Below, piece after piece: positions 1 through 9,354 of a stretch of DNA of 35,590 nt (positions are counted from its first letter, which is position 1; every line of letters begins with the position of its first letter). The DNA comes from Kitasatospora griseola (GTDB lineage: Bacteria; Actinomycetota; Actinomycetes; Streptomycetales; Streptomycetaceae), in the NCBI RefSeq assembly GCF_014648555.1, contig NZ_BMRI01000007.1:111000-146589 (forward strand). Direction: 5' to 3'. The notes beneath the pieces were generated by a model. That model saw only the letters and a list, made by a program, of their open reading frames with translations, searched no databases and was not told the origin of the DNA. Both the position numbers and the translations under genes were made by a program.

Positions 1-2155
1 CCCGGGTCGCGCCGGCCGCACCGCGGATCAGCGGTGAGCCGTCGTCGGCCAGCCGGCGCAGCGCGTGACCGAGCCTGATGCCGCCGTCGGCGTCGGCCCG
101 ACGGGCGAACTCCACCAGTGCGCGGGCGTCCGCGGCATCGTCGGAGCCCGCCAGGCCGTCGAGGCCCCGGACGGCGGCGACGGTGAGCAGTTCGGCGGCC
201 GCGGCGGCCGGACCGAGCAGCGGCGCGGCCGCCTCGGGCCCGGCCAGGTGGCCGGCGGCGAGCCGGTCCAACAGAGCAAGGCCGTCGAGGAGTTCGGGGA
301 GGGACGCCACCGCCGGCACCTCGTCGGCGAGTTGGTCCAGCCGGGCAGCGCTCAGGCCCGGCAGGGCGCACCCGGCGGCGGCGGCGAGACCGTCGATGAT
401 CTGCCGGGCGGTCGAACCGCCCGCCCCCCGTTCCCGACGCAGCCGTTCCCGCAGCGTCCCGTCCGCGGCCTGAGCGGGCGTCACCCCACGCATCCCCGCG
501 ACGGTCAGCATCGCGGCAACGGCCGGCGTCCACTGCACCCGCCAACGCGAGCCGACGGCGTCGGTGCCGCCCGCACCCGTCACAGCGACCGGTTCGCCGT
601 ACGGCACGCCGCACACCTCCAGGCGACGCAGCAGCAGCTCACGACGTGCGTCCAGACCCGAACGGTGCGGGTCCAGCCGGAGATCGCGCGGCGACGGCTC
701 AGCCGCGTGGGGCAGAGCGAGCTCCGCGAGCAGGGCCTCCACGGCGGGACCGAGACCGGTCCGGGGCGCGGCCGGAGTCGGCCGACCGGTACGCGTCCCG
801 ATCAGCACCTCCTCCAGCGCCCGCGCCACCGCCCGCCCCCGCCCGAGCGGCTCCCCCTGCGCCAACACCGTCTGCACCGCCTCGATCAACTCCCCCCGCC
901 CCGCCGCCGGCAGCCCCCGCAACCGCCCCAGATCCCCGGCCACCCGCACCACCTCCCGCCCATCAGCAGGCCCGGCCGGATGCCCCTGCCCACGCAACGC
1001 CTCACAGATCCGCACAGCAGTCCGAGTCAACTCCGCAGCCAGCCGCCCCGGATCCCCACCGGCGGCCAACACGGTGTGCTGCCACTCCGGGTCACGGATC
1101 CCGGCGGGGTAGCCGGAACGGGCGTCGAGCAGCGGGTAGGTGTAGGGAACGAGGGAGATGACGTACGAATCAGGGCCGACGGGAGAAGCGATTGCCGTTG
1201 CCGGGACGGGTGTTGACGGCAAGTCGGTCGACGAGGGCGCGGTGCCCGGGTGCACGGCGGCAACCGACGCAGGCGCAGCCGCGGAAGGTTCGACTTTCGC
1301 CGACGCCGGGGCGGCGACCGTCGCCGACGGGGCGCCCGCCGTCCGGTCGCCGGTGAGCAGGGCCGGTGCGTGGAAGGCGCCGATGACTGCGGTGACCCGG
1401 CGGCCGTTCACCGATTCCGCATGGATGCGGGCGCGCATCCACGACTCGCGGTGGAGGTCGAGCGGGTCGACGGTGTGGGTGTCCTGGCGGAGGGCCCAGC
1501 CGACCAGGAGGGCGGCGCGGCGGACTTCTTCCGGGGTGCAGCCGGGGGCGGGGGCTTCGACCAGGCGGTCCCACAGGTCCTCGTCGGGGCGGCCGGTGAG
1601 GCGGCGCCGGAGGGCGTCGGCGAGGCCCTGCGGGGCGGAGCCGGTGTCGCGGGTCTCGGTGGCGCGGTGGGCCAGTGGCAGGTCGCAGGCCACGACCGGC
1701 ACGCCGTGGCGGGCCGCCCAGCGCAGGGCGGTCAGTTCCGGTGAGAAGTCCGCGAACGGGTAGAACGCCGGGCCGGAGCCCTCCTCGGCGGTGGCGGCGG
1801 CAAGCGCCACCGGTGCCTCGGTGCGCTCGTCCGCGAGGAGGCCGAGCCACGGCTGGAACTCCTCGGGCAGCTCGACGAGCAGCACGTCCGGCCGCGCCGC
1901 GTCGAGCAGGGCGGGCAGCACGGCCGCGATCGACGGGGCATGGTGGCGAACGCCGATCAGGTACGGCCCGGGGCCGTCCACGCCCGAACCGGCGAGCCGG
2001 GCCAGGGCCTCGGCCGGGGAAGCCCCCGACTCGGCACCGGCGGACCGACGGTCACCGTCGGCCGCACCCGTCGATTCGAGGCGATCCACGCCGGAGCGGA
2101 CGAGCTCCGCCCGGGCGTGAGCCGGGGTCGCCCCGGTCTCGGTGTCGGTGGTCAC
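1..2155 (-). CDS. DUF5682 family protein, 3' end cut by window edge
   Basis: An open frame of at least 718 codons runs from a GTG at 2155 off the left edge, so the C-terminus is missing. After a variable leader of about 60 residues comes the DUF5682 opening: YLIGVRHHAPS (His71, His72), then a strand-turn VLLVELPEEFQPW, then FYPFADFSPEL and a strand GVPVVACDLP. A second conserved block reads VIGAFHAPALL, followed by an Ala/Pro-rich linker and SYVISLVPYTYPLLD. The paired histidines and acidic residues after beta-strands could form an active or metal site, but no activity is established for the family. It starts 5 bp after the MoxR gene in the same direction and is almost certainly co-transcribed and co-functional with it. 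The E. coli protein YehM is, as I recall, the same family beside the MoxR protein YehL. No recognisable strong ribosome site precedes the GTG, consistent with translational coupling. Confidence 0.85.
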   Translation of the reverse strand, partial: MTTDTETGATPAHARAELVRSGVDRLESTGAADGDRRSAGAESGASPAEALARLAGSGVDGPGPYLIGVRHHAPSIAAVLPALLDAARPDVLLVELPEEFQPWLGLLADERTEAPVALAAATAEEGSGPAFYPFADFSPELTALRWAARHGVPVVACDLPLAHRATETRDTGSAPQGLADALRRRLTGRPDEDLWDRLVEAPAPGCTPEEVRRAALLVGWALRQDTHTVDPLDLHRESWMRARIHAESVNGRRVTAVIGAFHAPALLTGDRTAGAPSATVAAPASAKVEPSAAAPASVAAVHPGTAPSSTDLPSTPVPATAIASPVGPDSYVISLVPYTYPLLDARSGYPAGIRDPEWQHTVLAAGGDPGRLAAELTRTAVRICEALRGQGHPAGPADGREVVRVAGDLGRLRGLPAAGRGELIEAVQTVLAQGEPLGRGRAVARALEEVLIGTRTGRPTPAAPRTGLGPAVEALLAELALPHAAEPSPRDLRLDPHRSGLDARRELLLRRLEVCGVPYGEPVAVTGAGGTDAVGSRWRVQWTPAVAAMLTVAGMRGVTPAQAADGTLRERLRRERGAGGSTARQIIDGLAAAAGCALPGLSAARLDQLADEVPAVASLPELLDGLALLDRLAAGHLAGPEAAAPLLGPAAAAAELLTVAAVRGLDGLAGSDDAADARALVEFARRADADGGIRLGHALRRLADDGSPLIRGAAGATR

Positions 2156-2160
2156 GGTGG

Positions 2161-3318
2161 TCAGTCCCCCAGGGCCGGGCGGAGGTCCCAGAGGGTGCGC
2201 CAGGTGGTCGAGCCCTGTTCGGCGCGGCGGCGGACCGGGCCGTCCCAGTAGCCGAGGAGACGGGCGGTGTCGGCGGGGTCGTCCTTGCGGACGACGCCGA
2301 CGAGTTGGCCGGGGAGGCGGGTGAGGGTGTCGCCGCCGTCGAGGTAGGCGGCGGTGACGCCGAGGGCGGTGGCGACGGAGACGGCTTCGGCGGTGCTCAT
2401 GACGGTGGAGGGGCGTTCGACGTCCCAGCCTTCGACGGAGCGGCCGGTGCGCAGGTCGCGGAAGGCGGTGACCAGGGCTTCCAGCACGGCGTCGTCGACC
2501 GCGTAGGGTGCGCCCGCGCGGGCGACGGCGGCGGTGGACTGGCGTCGGACGAGGTCGATCTCCGCGTCGAGGTCGCCGATCGGGCCGACGGTCTCGAAGT
2601 TGAAGCGGCGCTTCAGCGCGGCGGACATCTCGGAGACGCCCTTGTCCCGCAGGTTGGCGGTGGCGATCAGGGTGAAGCCGGGTGCGGCGTGGAGTTGGGC
2701 GTCGGGGCTGCCGGCGAGTTCGGGGACGGCGATCCGGCGCTCGGAGAGCAGCGAGACCAGGGCGTCCTGGACCTCGGGGAGGCAGCGGGTGACTTCCTCG
2801 ACGCGGGCGACGGCGCCGGCGGTCATCGCGGTGAGGACGGGCGAGGGCACCAGGGCTTCCCGGCTGGGGCCCTTGGCGAGCAGGAGGGCGTAGTTCCAGC
2901 CGTACTTGAGCTGGTCCTCGGTGGTGCCGGCGGTGCCCTGCACGGTGAGTGCGCTGGTGCCGCAGACGGCGGCGGCGAGGAGTTCGGAGAGCATCGACTT
3001 GGCGGTGCCGGGCTCGCCGACCAGCAGCAGGCCGCGTTCGCCGGCCAGCGTGACGACGCAGCGTTCGACCAGGGCGCGGTCGCCGACGAACTTCGGTTCG
3101 ACGGCCAGGCCCTTGCGGCCGTGCTTGAGCTTCTCGCCGCCGCTGCCGAGGACGAAGGTGACCACGGCGCGCGGGGTGAGCCGCCAGCCGGGCGGGCGCG
3201 GGCCGGTGTCGTACGCGGCGAGGAACTCCAGTTCGGCGGCGTACTTGTCCTCGGGCAGGACGATCTGCCGGTCAGGGGCGGTGCTCATGGTGTGGTCCTC
3301 GGTCGTCTGCGTGGTCAT
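2161..3318 (-). CDS. MoxR-type AAA+ ATPase
   Basis: 385 residues. Walker A is GEPGTAKS at 101-108. The Walker B region (about 168-178) reads GAVARVEEVTR, sensor 1 is TLIATANLRD with Asn222, and an arginine-finger pair lies in LKRRFNFE (237-238). This is the MoxR/RavA-like AAA+ pattern: ring ATPases that remodel partner proteins and usually work with VWA-domain proteins. The start at 3318 overlaps the stop of the upstream 1681-residue gene by ATGA. An alternative ATG at 3288 has a better ribosome site (GAGGA, 7-nt spacing), so the first ten residues are uncertain. The downstream DUF5682 gene starts 5 bp after the stop, so one mRNA should carry both. ATPase family is certain; the client is unknown, but the large upstream protein and DUF5682 are the obvious candidates. 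Confidence 0.93.
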   Translation of the reverse strand: MTTQTTEDHTMSTAPDRQIVLPEDKYAAELEFLAAYDTGPRPPGWRLTPRAVVTFVLGSGGEKLKHGRKGLAVEPKFVGDRALVERCVVTLAGERGLLLVGEPGTAKSMLSELLAAAVCGTSALTVQGTAGTTEDQLKYGWNYALLLAKGPSREALVPSPVLTAMTAGAVARVEEVTRCLPEVQDALVSLLSERRIAVPELAGSPDAQLHAAPGFTLIATANLRDKGVSEMSAALKRRFNFETVGPIGDLDAEIDLVRRQSTAAVARAGAPYAVDDAVLEALVTAFRDLRTGRSVEGWDVERPSTVMSTAEAVSVATALGVTAAYLDGGDTLTRLPGQLVGVVRKDDPADTARLLGYWDGPVRRRAEQGSTTWRTLWDLRPALGD

Positions 3319-6300
3319 CGGCGGCCTCGCCGACGGGTGTTGGTGGTGAGCTGTTCGTAGCCGGGGCGGTCGCCATCGGCGATCCGCTGCCAGGCGCGGG
3401 CGAACAGTTCGGGTGCCGGGAGGTGCGGCAGGATCGCCGTGTCGGACGGGATGGCGTACAGGCCGGCCTTCCAGACCTCGACGGGCAGGCCGGGCGACTT
3501 GGCCTCCTGCCAGCCGCCGGGCAGGAACAGGCTGCGACCGGCCCGGGACCGCTTGGCCTCCAACACCATTTCGCTGCCTGCCAGTTCGGCCCGGGCCCGC
3601 TTGAGCCGGGCGGGCTTCCAGCCGGTCCAACGGGCGGTGTTGCGGTCGGTCGGGTCGGGGAGGGCGAGCAGTTGCAGGTAGAGGGCGGCGGCGTCCTCGC
3701 CGAGCCCGAGGGCCCCGGCGGCCTCGGCGACCAGGGCGGGGGCGCTGCGCTGCGGGTCCTGCGGCCAGCCGGCCGGTTCGTCGGCGGCGGAGCCGTGCGC
3801 GGTGAGCCGGGTCAGGTCGTCGCCGAGCAGCGCCCGCAGGGCGGTCAGCCCGTGCTGAGCGTACGGGGAGGCGACCAGGCCGGTGAGCAGGTCGAACAGC
3901 GGGTCGTCGGGGCCGCCGAGCACGGCCGGCCGCAGGTACGCGGTCTTGCCGTAGCGGCCGGGGGCCAGCACGATCGCCTCGCCGCAGGCCACCGACTCCG
4001 CGCTGCCCGCGCCGTTCTGTTCCGGCAGGCCGAAGTGGCTGCGCAGCACCGCCGGGAGCGACTGGTCGCGGACGGTCGAGTACCGGTCGAGCTCGATCAG
4101 CAGGCCCGGGTCGGCGAAGCGCGTGCGGAGCGCGGTCAGCGCCTCGGGCAGTGCCGGGCGCAGCTCGGACCCGTAGGGCAGGCGGTGGGCCAGCCAGCGG
4201 AGCGCGTCGACCGCCCCGGCGAGCTTGCGGGTGTCGGCGAGTGCGGCCGGGTCGTCGGCGAGCAGTTCGACGCCCTTGTCGGTCTGGCGTACGCGCTGGG
4301 TGGTGGTGCGGGCGAGCCAGCCGGTGGTCGCCGGGTTGAGGACCTGCTCGATCGCGGAGATGGTCGTCCCGTTGACGGCGGTCTGGTCGTCCTCGGGGAG
4401 GGTGCGCAGGCGTCCGCGGCGTTCGATCCAGCGGGCCGCGGCGGCGTCCGACGCCAGGCCGGTGTGCCAGAGCTGCGCCGGGTCGGCGGGGAGCAGCGCG
4501 GCCAGGACGGCGTCCCGGTCGGTGCGGTCGACAGCGCGCAGCCACTCCGCGGCGACCTTGGCCTGGGCGGCCTTCAGCTCGTACTGGGCGAGTTGCTCGG
4601 CGGTGGGGAAGTCGCTCGACCAGGAGAACACCCCGGGCGGCGTGGCGAGCAGCAAGGTGGCGCGGGCCCGGCCGATTCCGGTGGTCGCGTCGAACTCGGC
4701 CGCCTGCTCGGGCTGCCGGGCGATCGGGCCGTGCTGGGCGAGTTGGGCGGTGAAGCGGGCGGTCCAGTCGGCCGTCAGGTCGTCGTGCACCCGCCGCTCT
4801 TCGGCGATGGTGAAGTCGGCGACGGGCCCGAACCGGCCGGACGGGTCGTGGTCGATCGCGTCCCAGTGCAGGCGGGGGCCGTAGCTGCGGCAGGCCAGCA
4901 CCACGACGGTGCGGTCGCCGTTGCGCAGCACCTGGCCGACCCGGGCGGTGCTGGCCTCGGACGGCTTCTGCGAGCCGTCGTGGTTCTCGGTGAGCGTGAC
5001 CTGACGGAGCGTCGGGCCGCGGTCGCCGAGCCAGCCCTGGGTCAGTTCGGTGAGCATCAAAGCCAGCGCGGACCGGGCCGTTTCCCCGGTGGCAGGGGCG
5101 GCGGCGGCCAGCGCGATCGGGGCGGTGCGGCCGAGCAGGTGGAGCCAGCCGTGGTAGTCGCCACTGGAGTGGCTGCCGCCCGGCAGTTCGAGCCTGGCGG
5201 GGTCGACCGTCCAGCCGGCGGGCCGGTCCTGCGGCGGGGCGGCGAGCAGGCCGGTGACGGCGCGCAGGTGGGTGAGCACGTGCCGCTGCTCGCGCCCGCG
5301 GTTCCAGCTCCGACCGAAGCCGTCCAGGTGGCCGAAAACGTCCTGGAGTGCTTCGTGCAGCACGCCGTCCCGGCTGTGCTCGGGCCAGGGGATGACGACG
5401 GGTGCGGCCGGGGCGGCCGGGGCGACCGGGGTTTCGGTCCTGGGCCGCGGGAGCGGCGCGAACCGGGCGGCGCGGGTCGCGGTGTCGGTGGCGACCCGGG
5501 CGAGTCCGGCGACGCCGGCGACCAGCAGCGGGTCGGTGAGGCCCGGCAGCGTCGCGGCGGCGGCCGCGACCGGGACGGCCTGGACTGCCCGGCTGCCCGC
5601 GACCTGCCGGATGGTGCCCTGGATCGTCAGCAGCTCGGGGCGGCGCGGCGGTTCGGCGTCCTCGGCGTCCACCGGCCAGGCGGCGTCGAGGAGTTCGGCG
5701 GCCTGCCGGTCCGTCACCTCGCGCAGCAGCTTCGAGCCGGCCTCGTCGCGGGGGCGCAGCGCGTGCCAGTGGTCGAGCGGCGGGACCAGGGCCGTTCCGG
5801 CGGCGTACAGCTGGCCGGGGTGGGAGGTGGTGAGGTCGGCGGCGTGGCCGGGGGCGCCGTCGGCGGGGCCGAGCAGGATGCTGCGCTGGTCGGCGGCGAT
5901 CGTCAGGGCGGCGCCACCGGGCAGGTCGAGTCGGCCGACCGGCCAGTGCCCGGACGTCGGCAGGGTGACCAGGCGGCCGTCGACGCCGTGGAAGGTCGCC
6001 CGGTCGGTGCCGGTGCGCAGCCAGCCGCCGAGCAGGGTGCCGTCGGTGCCGAGCGGGGTGTGCTCCAGGCCGGGCTGGAGCGGGAGCAGCCGGGACTGCA
6101 GCGGCTGGAGGGTGCCGGTCGCGTCGCCGTCGGTGGTGAACAGCGGCGGTACGGACGCCCGGCCGTGGTTGCCAGTCAGGGGGTCGTACTCGACCAGGGC
6201 GCCGCGGCGGTACGCCCAGTAGCCGACGCCGTCGCCGAGGACGGGGCGTTCGGCGGGCAGCGCGGTGTCGCCGGCGTGCAGGACCCGGCCGCCGGTGGCG

Positions 6301-8360
6301 CGGCCGCCGCCGGGCAGCGGCAGTGACGTCCAGCTGATGTTGTGGGGGCCGTAGTAGCCGACGTCCACGGGTTCGCCGGTCGGCGTGAACACCTGGTCGG
6401 GTCGGCCGGACCAGTAGGCGCGGATGCCGCTGTCCTCCCGCCAGGCGACCAGCAGTTCGCCGTCGACGTAGCGCAGGCGGGGGCTGTTCCAGCGGGGCAG
6501 GTCGGCGGGGCAGCGCAGGTCGTGTTCCAGCAGGATGCCGTCCGGGCCGACCACGACGGCCTTGTTCTTGCGGGCCAGGATCAGGGCCGGCCAGGCGTCC
6601 TCGATCTGCAGGTGGCCGCGGTTGATCCGGCCGGGGACGCGACCGGTCGCCTTGTCCTCGTAGCCGAGGCGGCGCAGTCCCGCCTCCAGGGCGGGCCAGC
6701 CGAGTTCGTCGAGGATTCCGGCCCGGAGCGTGCGTCCGAGCAGGGAGGCGACGTCGAGCCCGGCGATCCGGGCGGCGGCGGCCGGGTTGGCCTTGATGAC
6801 GGCGGAGCGCACGGGGTCGAGCGAGGACAGCAGGCTCAGCGCGCCGGCCAGGCCGGTCGCGGACAGCAGTTCGTCGGCCTGCGCGTCGGCCCATTCGACG
6901 AACAGGGCCTGCAGCACCGGGTACCGGGTGCTGAGCGGGCCCGGCCGGTCGGCGTCGCGCCTCCCCCAGACGGCCGGAACGGCGCTCTGCAGTGCGGTGC
7001 GGAAGCGCGGGTCGGCAGCCACGGCCGCCAGGTCGCGGCGGCCGGGTCCGCCCTCCTCCAGCCAGGCGCCGAGGCTGACGGACATGGTGTCCGGCGGGTC
7101 GGCGACCGGGACGTGTTCGGCGAGCAGCAGGTCGAGCAGGTTGAGCGCCGTCGGATGGTTCGGGACGAGCTCGACGGGGACGCCCTCGGTGCGCAGCCGC
7201 TCGGCCATCCGGGCGGCGAGTTCGACGGTGGCCGCGCAGGCGGGGCGGGAGCGCCAGCCCCGGTCGAGGTGGTCGGTCCAGCGCCGGAGCCAGCGGGCGG
7301 CGGGCTCCGTGCCGGTGGCCCGCGGGTCCGTCAGGAGCTGTTCGGCACCGGACTCCTGGAGCAGCGCCAGCCAGTCGGCGTCGGTGGCGGCGTCGTCCTT
7401 CGCGCCGGTCGGGGTCGGCAGGATCTCCAGCAGTCGGGCCCGGACGGCGTCGTCCCGGCGGGCCAGGTCGATCAGCGCGCCGCGCCAGGACTTCCACACC
7501 GCGGCGGGGGTCCGGCCGACGGCGGGCGAGGACAGCAGTTCGCCGATCAGCAACTGCTCCTGCTCCCGCTGGTCGAGCTCGGCGGCCCGGATCAGCTGCC
7601 GGGCGTCCTCGGCGATGCCCGCGTACGGGGCCATGCCCGCCGCGGAGCGCTCCGCGCACAGCTGGCGGAAGCGCTGCCAGGCGGTGCGGGCGTCGAGCCG
7701 CCCGGCGAGGTCCTTCACGTACTGGCGCAGCGCCTTGACGGTCAGTGCGCCGCCGAGCGCGAACTCCAGGAAGACGGCGCGCAGCCGTTCCTCGTCGATG
7801 GCCAGGCCGTGGGTGCGCTCGGCCTCCCGGGCCTTGCCGAAGTACGTCGCGGCGTACGTCTGGTTGCCCTGCTCCAGGAAGAGCCGGCCGACCTGTTCGC
7901 AGTAGGTGGGCAGGAAGTGCGGGACGGCGCGGCCGAGGCGGACGGCCAGTTCGTCGAAGCCGTCCTTGGCGTTGCCGGGCTTGGACTTGATCTGCCGGGC
8001 GAGGCGTTCCATCTCCTTGACCACGGCCAGCGCGTGGTGCCCGTTGGCCGGGTCGTGGACCAGCGCCCAGGCGGGGAAGCCGAGCGCCTCCTGCCGGACC
8101 TGGCCGACCTCGACGGGTTCGGCGGCGGGCGCCAGGCCCAGGAACTCCACGGCGAGGTCCTCGGCCGGGCCGAGGGCGGCGGGCACCAGGCGGACGACGG
8201 TGCGGCCGTCCAACCCGGGGTGTCGGTAGCTGCGGGCGGTCAGCGTGTCGACGGTGCTGTCGCGGTCGTCGGCGGCGCCGACCCGGCCGACCGTCAGGAC
8301 GGCGCCCGCGTCGAGCAGGTCTTCGTGGTACTGCGCGTCGGTGCGGGTGCTGTCCGTCAT
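3315..8360 (-). CDS. Very large uncharacterised protein of the MoxR/DUF4132/DUF5682 operon
   Basis: 1681 residues from the ATG at 8360, which overlaps the stop of the DUF4132 gene by ATGA; its own stop overlaps the MoxR start the same way. No signal peptide or membrane segment is seen, so it should be cytoplasmic. Residues about 1-400 are charged and helix-rich, with a TPR-like stretch around GRLFLEQGNQTYAATYFGKA. Residues about 620-880 are rich in glycine and aromatic strands (GYYGPHNISW, VGYWAYRRGALVEYDP, LLGGWLRTG), suggesting a beta-propeller-like section. An Ala/Pro linker (around 990) precedes another helical half, and the end (about 1580-1640) holds GWKPARLKRARAEL and FLPGGWQEA. I recognise no catalytic motif. 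It could be the part of a YehI-like DUF4132 protein that is fused in other bacteria, or a scaffold acted on by the MoxR ATPase; both are inference. Long open frames on the opposite strand here are shadows. Confidence 0.88.
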   Translation of the reverse strand: MTDSTRTDAQYHEDLLDAGAVLTVGRVGAADDRDSTVDTLTARSYRHPGLDGRTVVRLVPAALGPAEDLAVEFLGLAPAAEPVEVGQVRQEALGFPAWALVHDPANGHHALAVVKEMERLARQIKSKPGNAKDGFDELAVRLGRAVPHFLPTYCEQVGRLFLEQGNQTYAATYFGKAREAERTHGLAIDEERLRAVFLEFALGGALTVKALRQYVKDLAGRLDARTAWQRFRQLCAERSAAGMAPYAGIAEDARQLIRAAELDQREQEQLLIGELLSSPAVGRTPAAVWKSWRGALIDLARRDDAVRARLLEILPTPTGAKDDAATDADWLALLQESGAEQLLTDPRATGTEPAARWLRRWTDHLDRGWRSRPACAATVELAARMAERLRTEGVPVELVPNHPTALNLLDLLLAEHVPVADPPDTMSVSLGAWLEEGGPGRRDLAAVAADPRFRTALQSAVPAVWGRRDADRPGPLSTRYPVLQALFVEWADAQADELLSATGLAGALSLLSSLDPVRSAVIKANPAAAARIAGLDVASLLGRTLRAGILDELGWPALEAGLRRLGYEDKATGRVPGRINRGHLQIEDAWPALILARKNKAVVVGPDGILLEHDLRCPADLPRWNSPRLRYVDGELLVAWREDSGIRAYWSGRPDQVFTPTGEPVDVGYYGPHNISWTSLPLPGGGRATGGRVLHAGDTALPAERPVLGDGVGYWAYRRGALVEYDPLTGNHGRASVPPLFTTDGDATGTLQPLQSRLLPLQPGLEHTPLGTDGTLLGGWLRTGTDRATFHGVDGRLVTLPTSGHWPVGRLDLPGGAALTIAADQRSILLGPADGAPGHAADLTTSHPGQLYAAGTALVPPLDHWHALRPRDEAGSKLLREVTDRQAAELLDAAWPVDAEDAEPPRRPELLTIQGTIRQVAGSRAVQAVPVAAAAATLPGLTDPLLVAGVAGLARVATDTATRAARFAPLPRPRTETPVAPAAPAAPVVIPWPEHSRDGVLHEALQDVFGHLDGFGRSWNRGREQRHVLTHLRAVTGLLAAPPQDRPAGWTVDPARLELPGGSHSSGDYHGWLHLLGRTAPIALAAAAPATGETARSALALMLTELTQGWLGDRGPTLRQVTLTENHDGSQKPSEASTARVGQVLRNGDRTVVVLACRSYGPRLHWDAIDHDPSGRFGPVADFTIAEERRVHDDLTADWTARFTAQLAQHGPIARQPEQAAEFDATTGIGRARATLLLATPPGVFSWSSDFPTAEQLAQYELKAAQAKVAAEWLRAVDRTDRDAVLAALLPADPAQLWHTGLASDAAAARWIERRGRLRTLPEDDQTAVNGTTISAIEQVLNPATTGWLARTTTQRVRQTDKGVELLADDPAALADTRKLAGAVDALRWLAHRLPYGSELRPALPEALTALRTRFADPGLLIELDRYSTVRDQSLPAVLRSHFGLPEQNGAGSAESVACGEAIVLAPGRYGKTAYLRPAVLGGPDDPLFDLLTGLVASPYAQHGLTALRALLGDDLTRLTAHGSAADEPAGWPQDPQRSAPALVAEAAGALGLGEDAAALYLQLLALPDPTDRNTARWTGWKPARLKRARAELAGSEMVLEAKRSRAGRSLFLPGGWQEAKSPGLPVEVWKAGLYAIPSDTAILPHLPAPELFARAWQRIADGDRPGYEQLTTNTRRRGRR

Positions 8361-9211
8361 GCCGACTCCTCCCCTTCGATGGTGCGGCCGGCGTACAGAG
8401 AGGCGGCCATCCGCATGCCTTCGGACCAGGCCACCAGCCCCACTTCGGCGAGCGGCACCGGCCGGCCGTCGGCGCCGGTCCAGTGCAGCGAGCCGGTCTC
8501 GCACTCGTCGTACTCGTAGTAGTCGCCCACCCACAGGCGGGCCTCCGTCGGGCGGCCGTCGTCGACCAGCGGCACCACCGCGTACCCGCCGCGCACGCGG
8601 TGGCCGAGCCGCGCGCAGCGGCCGACCAGTTCGCGCAGCTCCTTGTAGCGGCCGCCGGCGTAGGTGTCGACCTGAGTGGCCGTCGGGTCCAGGTCGGCGG
8701 GCCGCTGCCAGACCTCGCGGTGCAGCTGCTGGAGCTGCTGGGCGACGTCCAGCTCGACGGCGAACTCCCGCAGCTCGTCCAGGTCTTCGAGCAGCACGGG
8801 GTGCGGTATCCGGATCTCGACATCGGTCAGGCGGACGGTGTCGCCGTCCAGGTCGACCACGCCGATGCCGCGCTCCGGGTCGGCGTCCCGCAGGAACCCC
8901 GCGACGGAGCCGTCGGCGCCCGTCACCACCAGGTCGCGCAGCACCGACCGCCAGGTCTCGTCGGCCCACACTGCGCCGATCACCGCCGCGGGCACCGGGA
9001 GCGAGCGGACCATCCACCGCTCCACCGTCGCCACGCACTGCCGCTCGTGCGCGTCCAGCCACTCCGCGAGCCGACGCAACTGCACGACGGCCGGGTCGTC
9101 CTTGAGCTTCGCCGGCACCGTCTTCAACCGCCGGCCGGCCGCGTTCCGACACGCGACCTTCCCGTCCGGTTCCAGGGCGACCTCATAGTCGCCCGCTGTC
9201 AGCCATGCCAC
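8357..9211 (-). CDS. Stand-alone DUF4132 domain protein (MolR/YehI-related)
   Basis: 284 residues. The start chosen is the GTG at 9211, with GGGAGG upstream; the frame stays open to 9304, but that extension looks non-coding. The sequence follows the DUF4132 pattern: a strand pair then GRRLKTVPAKLKDDPAV, a helix with LRRLAEWLDAHERQCVATVERWMV, then AVWADETWRSVLRDLVV, GDTVRLTDVEIRIPHPVLL, and a QLHREVWQ motif. Near the end is a Tyr/Glu/Asp-rich stretch (LWVGDYYEYDECE). In E. coli YehI (annotated historically as the molybdate regulator MolR) this domain belongs to a protein of over 1000 residues. Here it is a separate small gene leading the operon. A TANNNT element (TACGTT, 9251-9256) lies about 40 bp upstream and could be a promoter -10, but this is weak. 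No function is known for the domain. Confidence 0.82.
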   Translation of the reverse strand: MAWLTAGDYEVALEPDGKVACRNAAGRRLKTVPAKLKDDPAVVQLRRLAEWLDAHERQCVATVERWMVRSLPVPAAVIGAVWADETWRSVLRDLVVTGADGSVAGFLRDADPERGIGVVDLDGDTVRLTDVEIRIPHPVLLEDLDELREFAVELDVAQQLQQLHREVWQRPADLDPTATQVDTYAGGRYKELRELVGRCARLGHRVRGGYAVVPLVDDGRPTEARLWVGDYYEYDECETGSLHWTGADGRPVPLAEVGLVAWSEGMRMAASLYAGRTIEGEESA

Positions 9212-9306
9212 GTCAGAGCCCTCCCGGCCGCCGTTCCTGAGCTGGGAAGAAACGTAACCGGCAGCACCGACAGCTGATCGTCCGCCCCCGCCCGGAGACG
9301 GCAACA

Positions 9307-9344
9307 GGCCCCGACCTCCTGCCGCACGCGGGGAGATCGGGGCC
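9307..9344 (-). terminator. Hairpin terminator of the DUF4232 lipoprotein gene
   Basis: Arms at 9307-9319 and 9332-9344 pair over 13 bp with one G-U wobble around a 12-nt loop. It begins 11 bp past the lipoprotein stop and sits before the DUF4132 promoter region, so it should insulate the two same-strand units. There is no U-tract, as is usual for streptomycete terminators. Confidence 0.75.
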
Positions 9345-9354
9345 CGGCATCACG

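Noticed and set aside
3423..8519. Two very long open frames on the plus strand (967 and 725 codons) opposite the giant gene
   Set aside because: Products are Gly/Ala/Arg/Val-rich with no domain sense; they arise from GC-saturated third positions of the real minus-strand gene.
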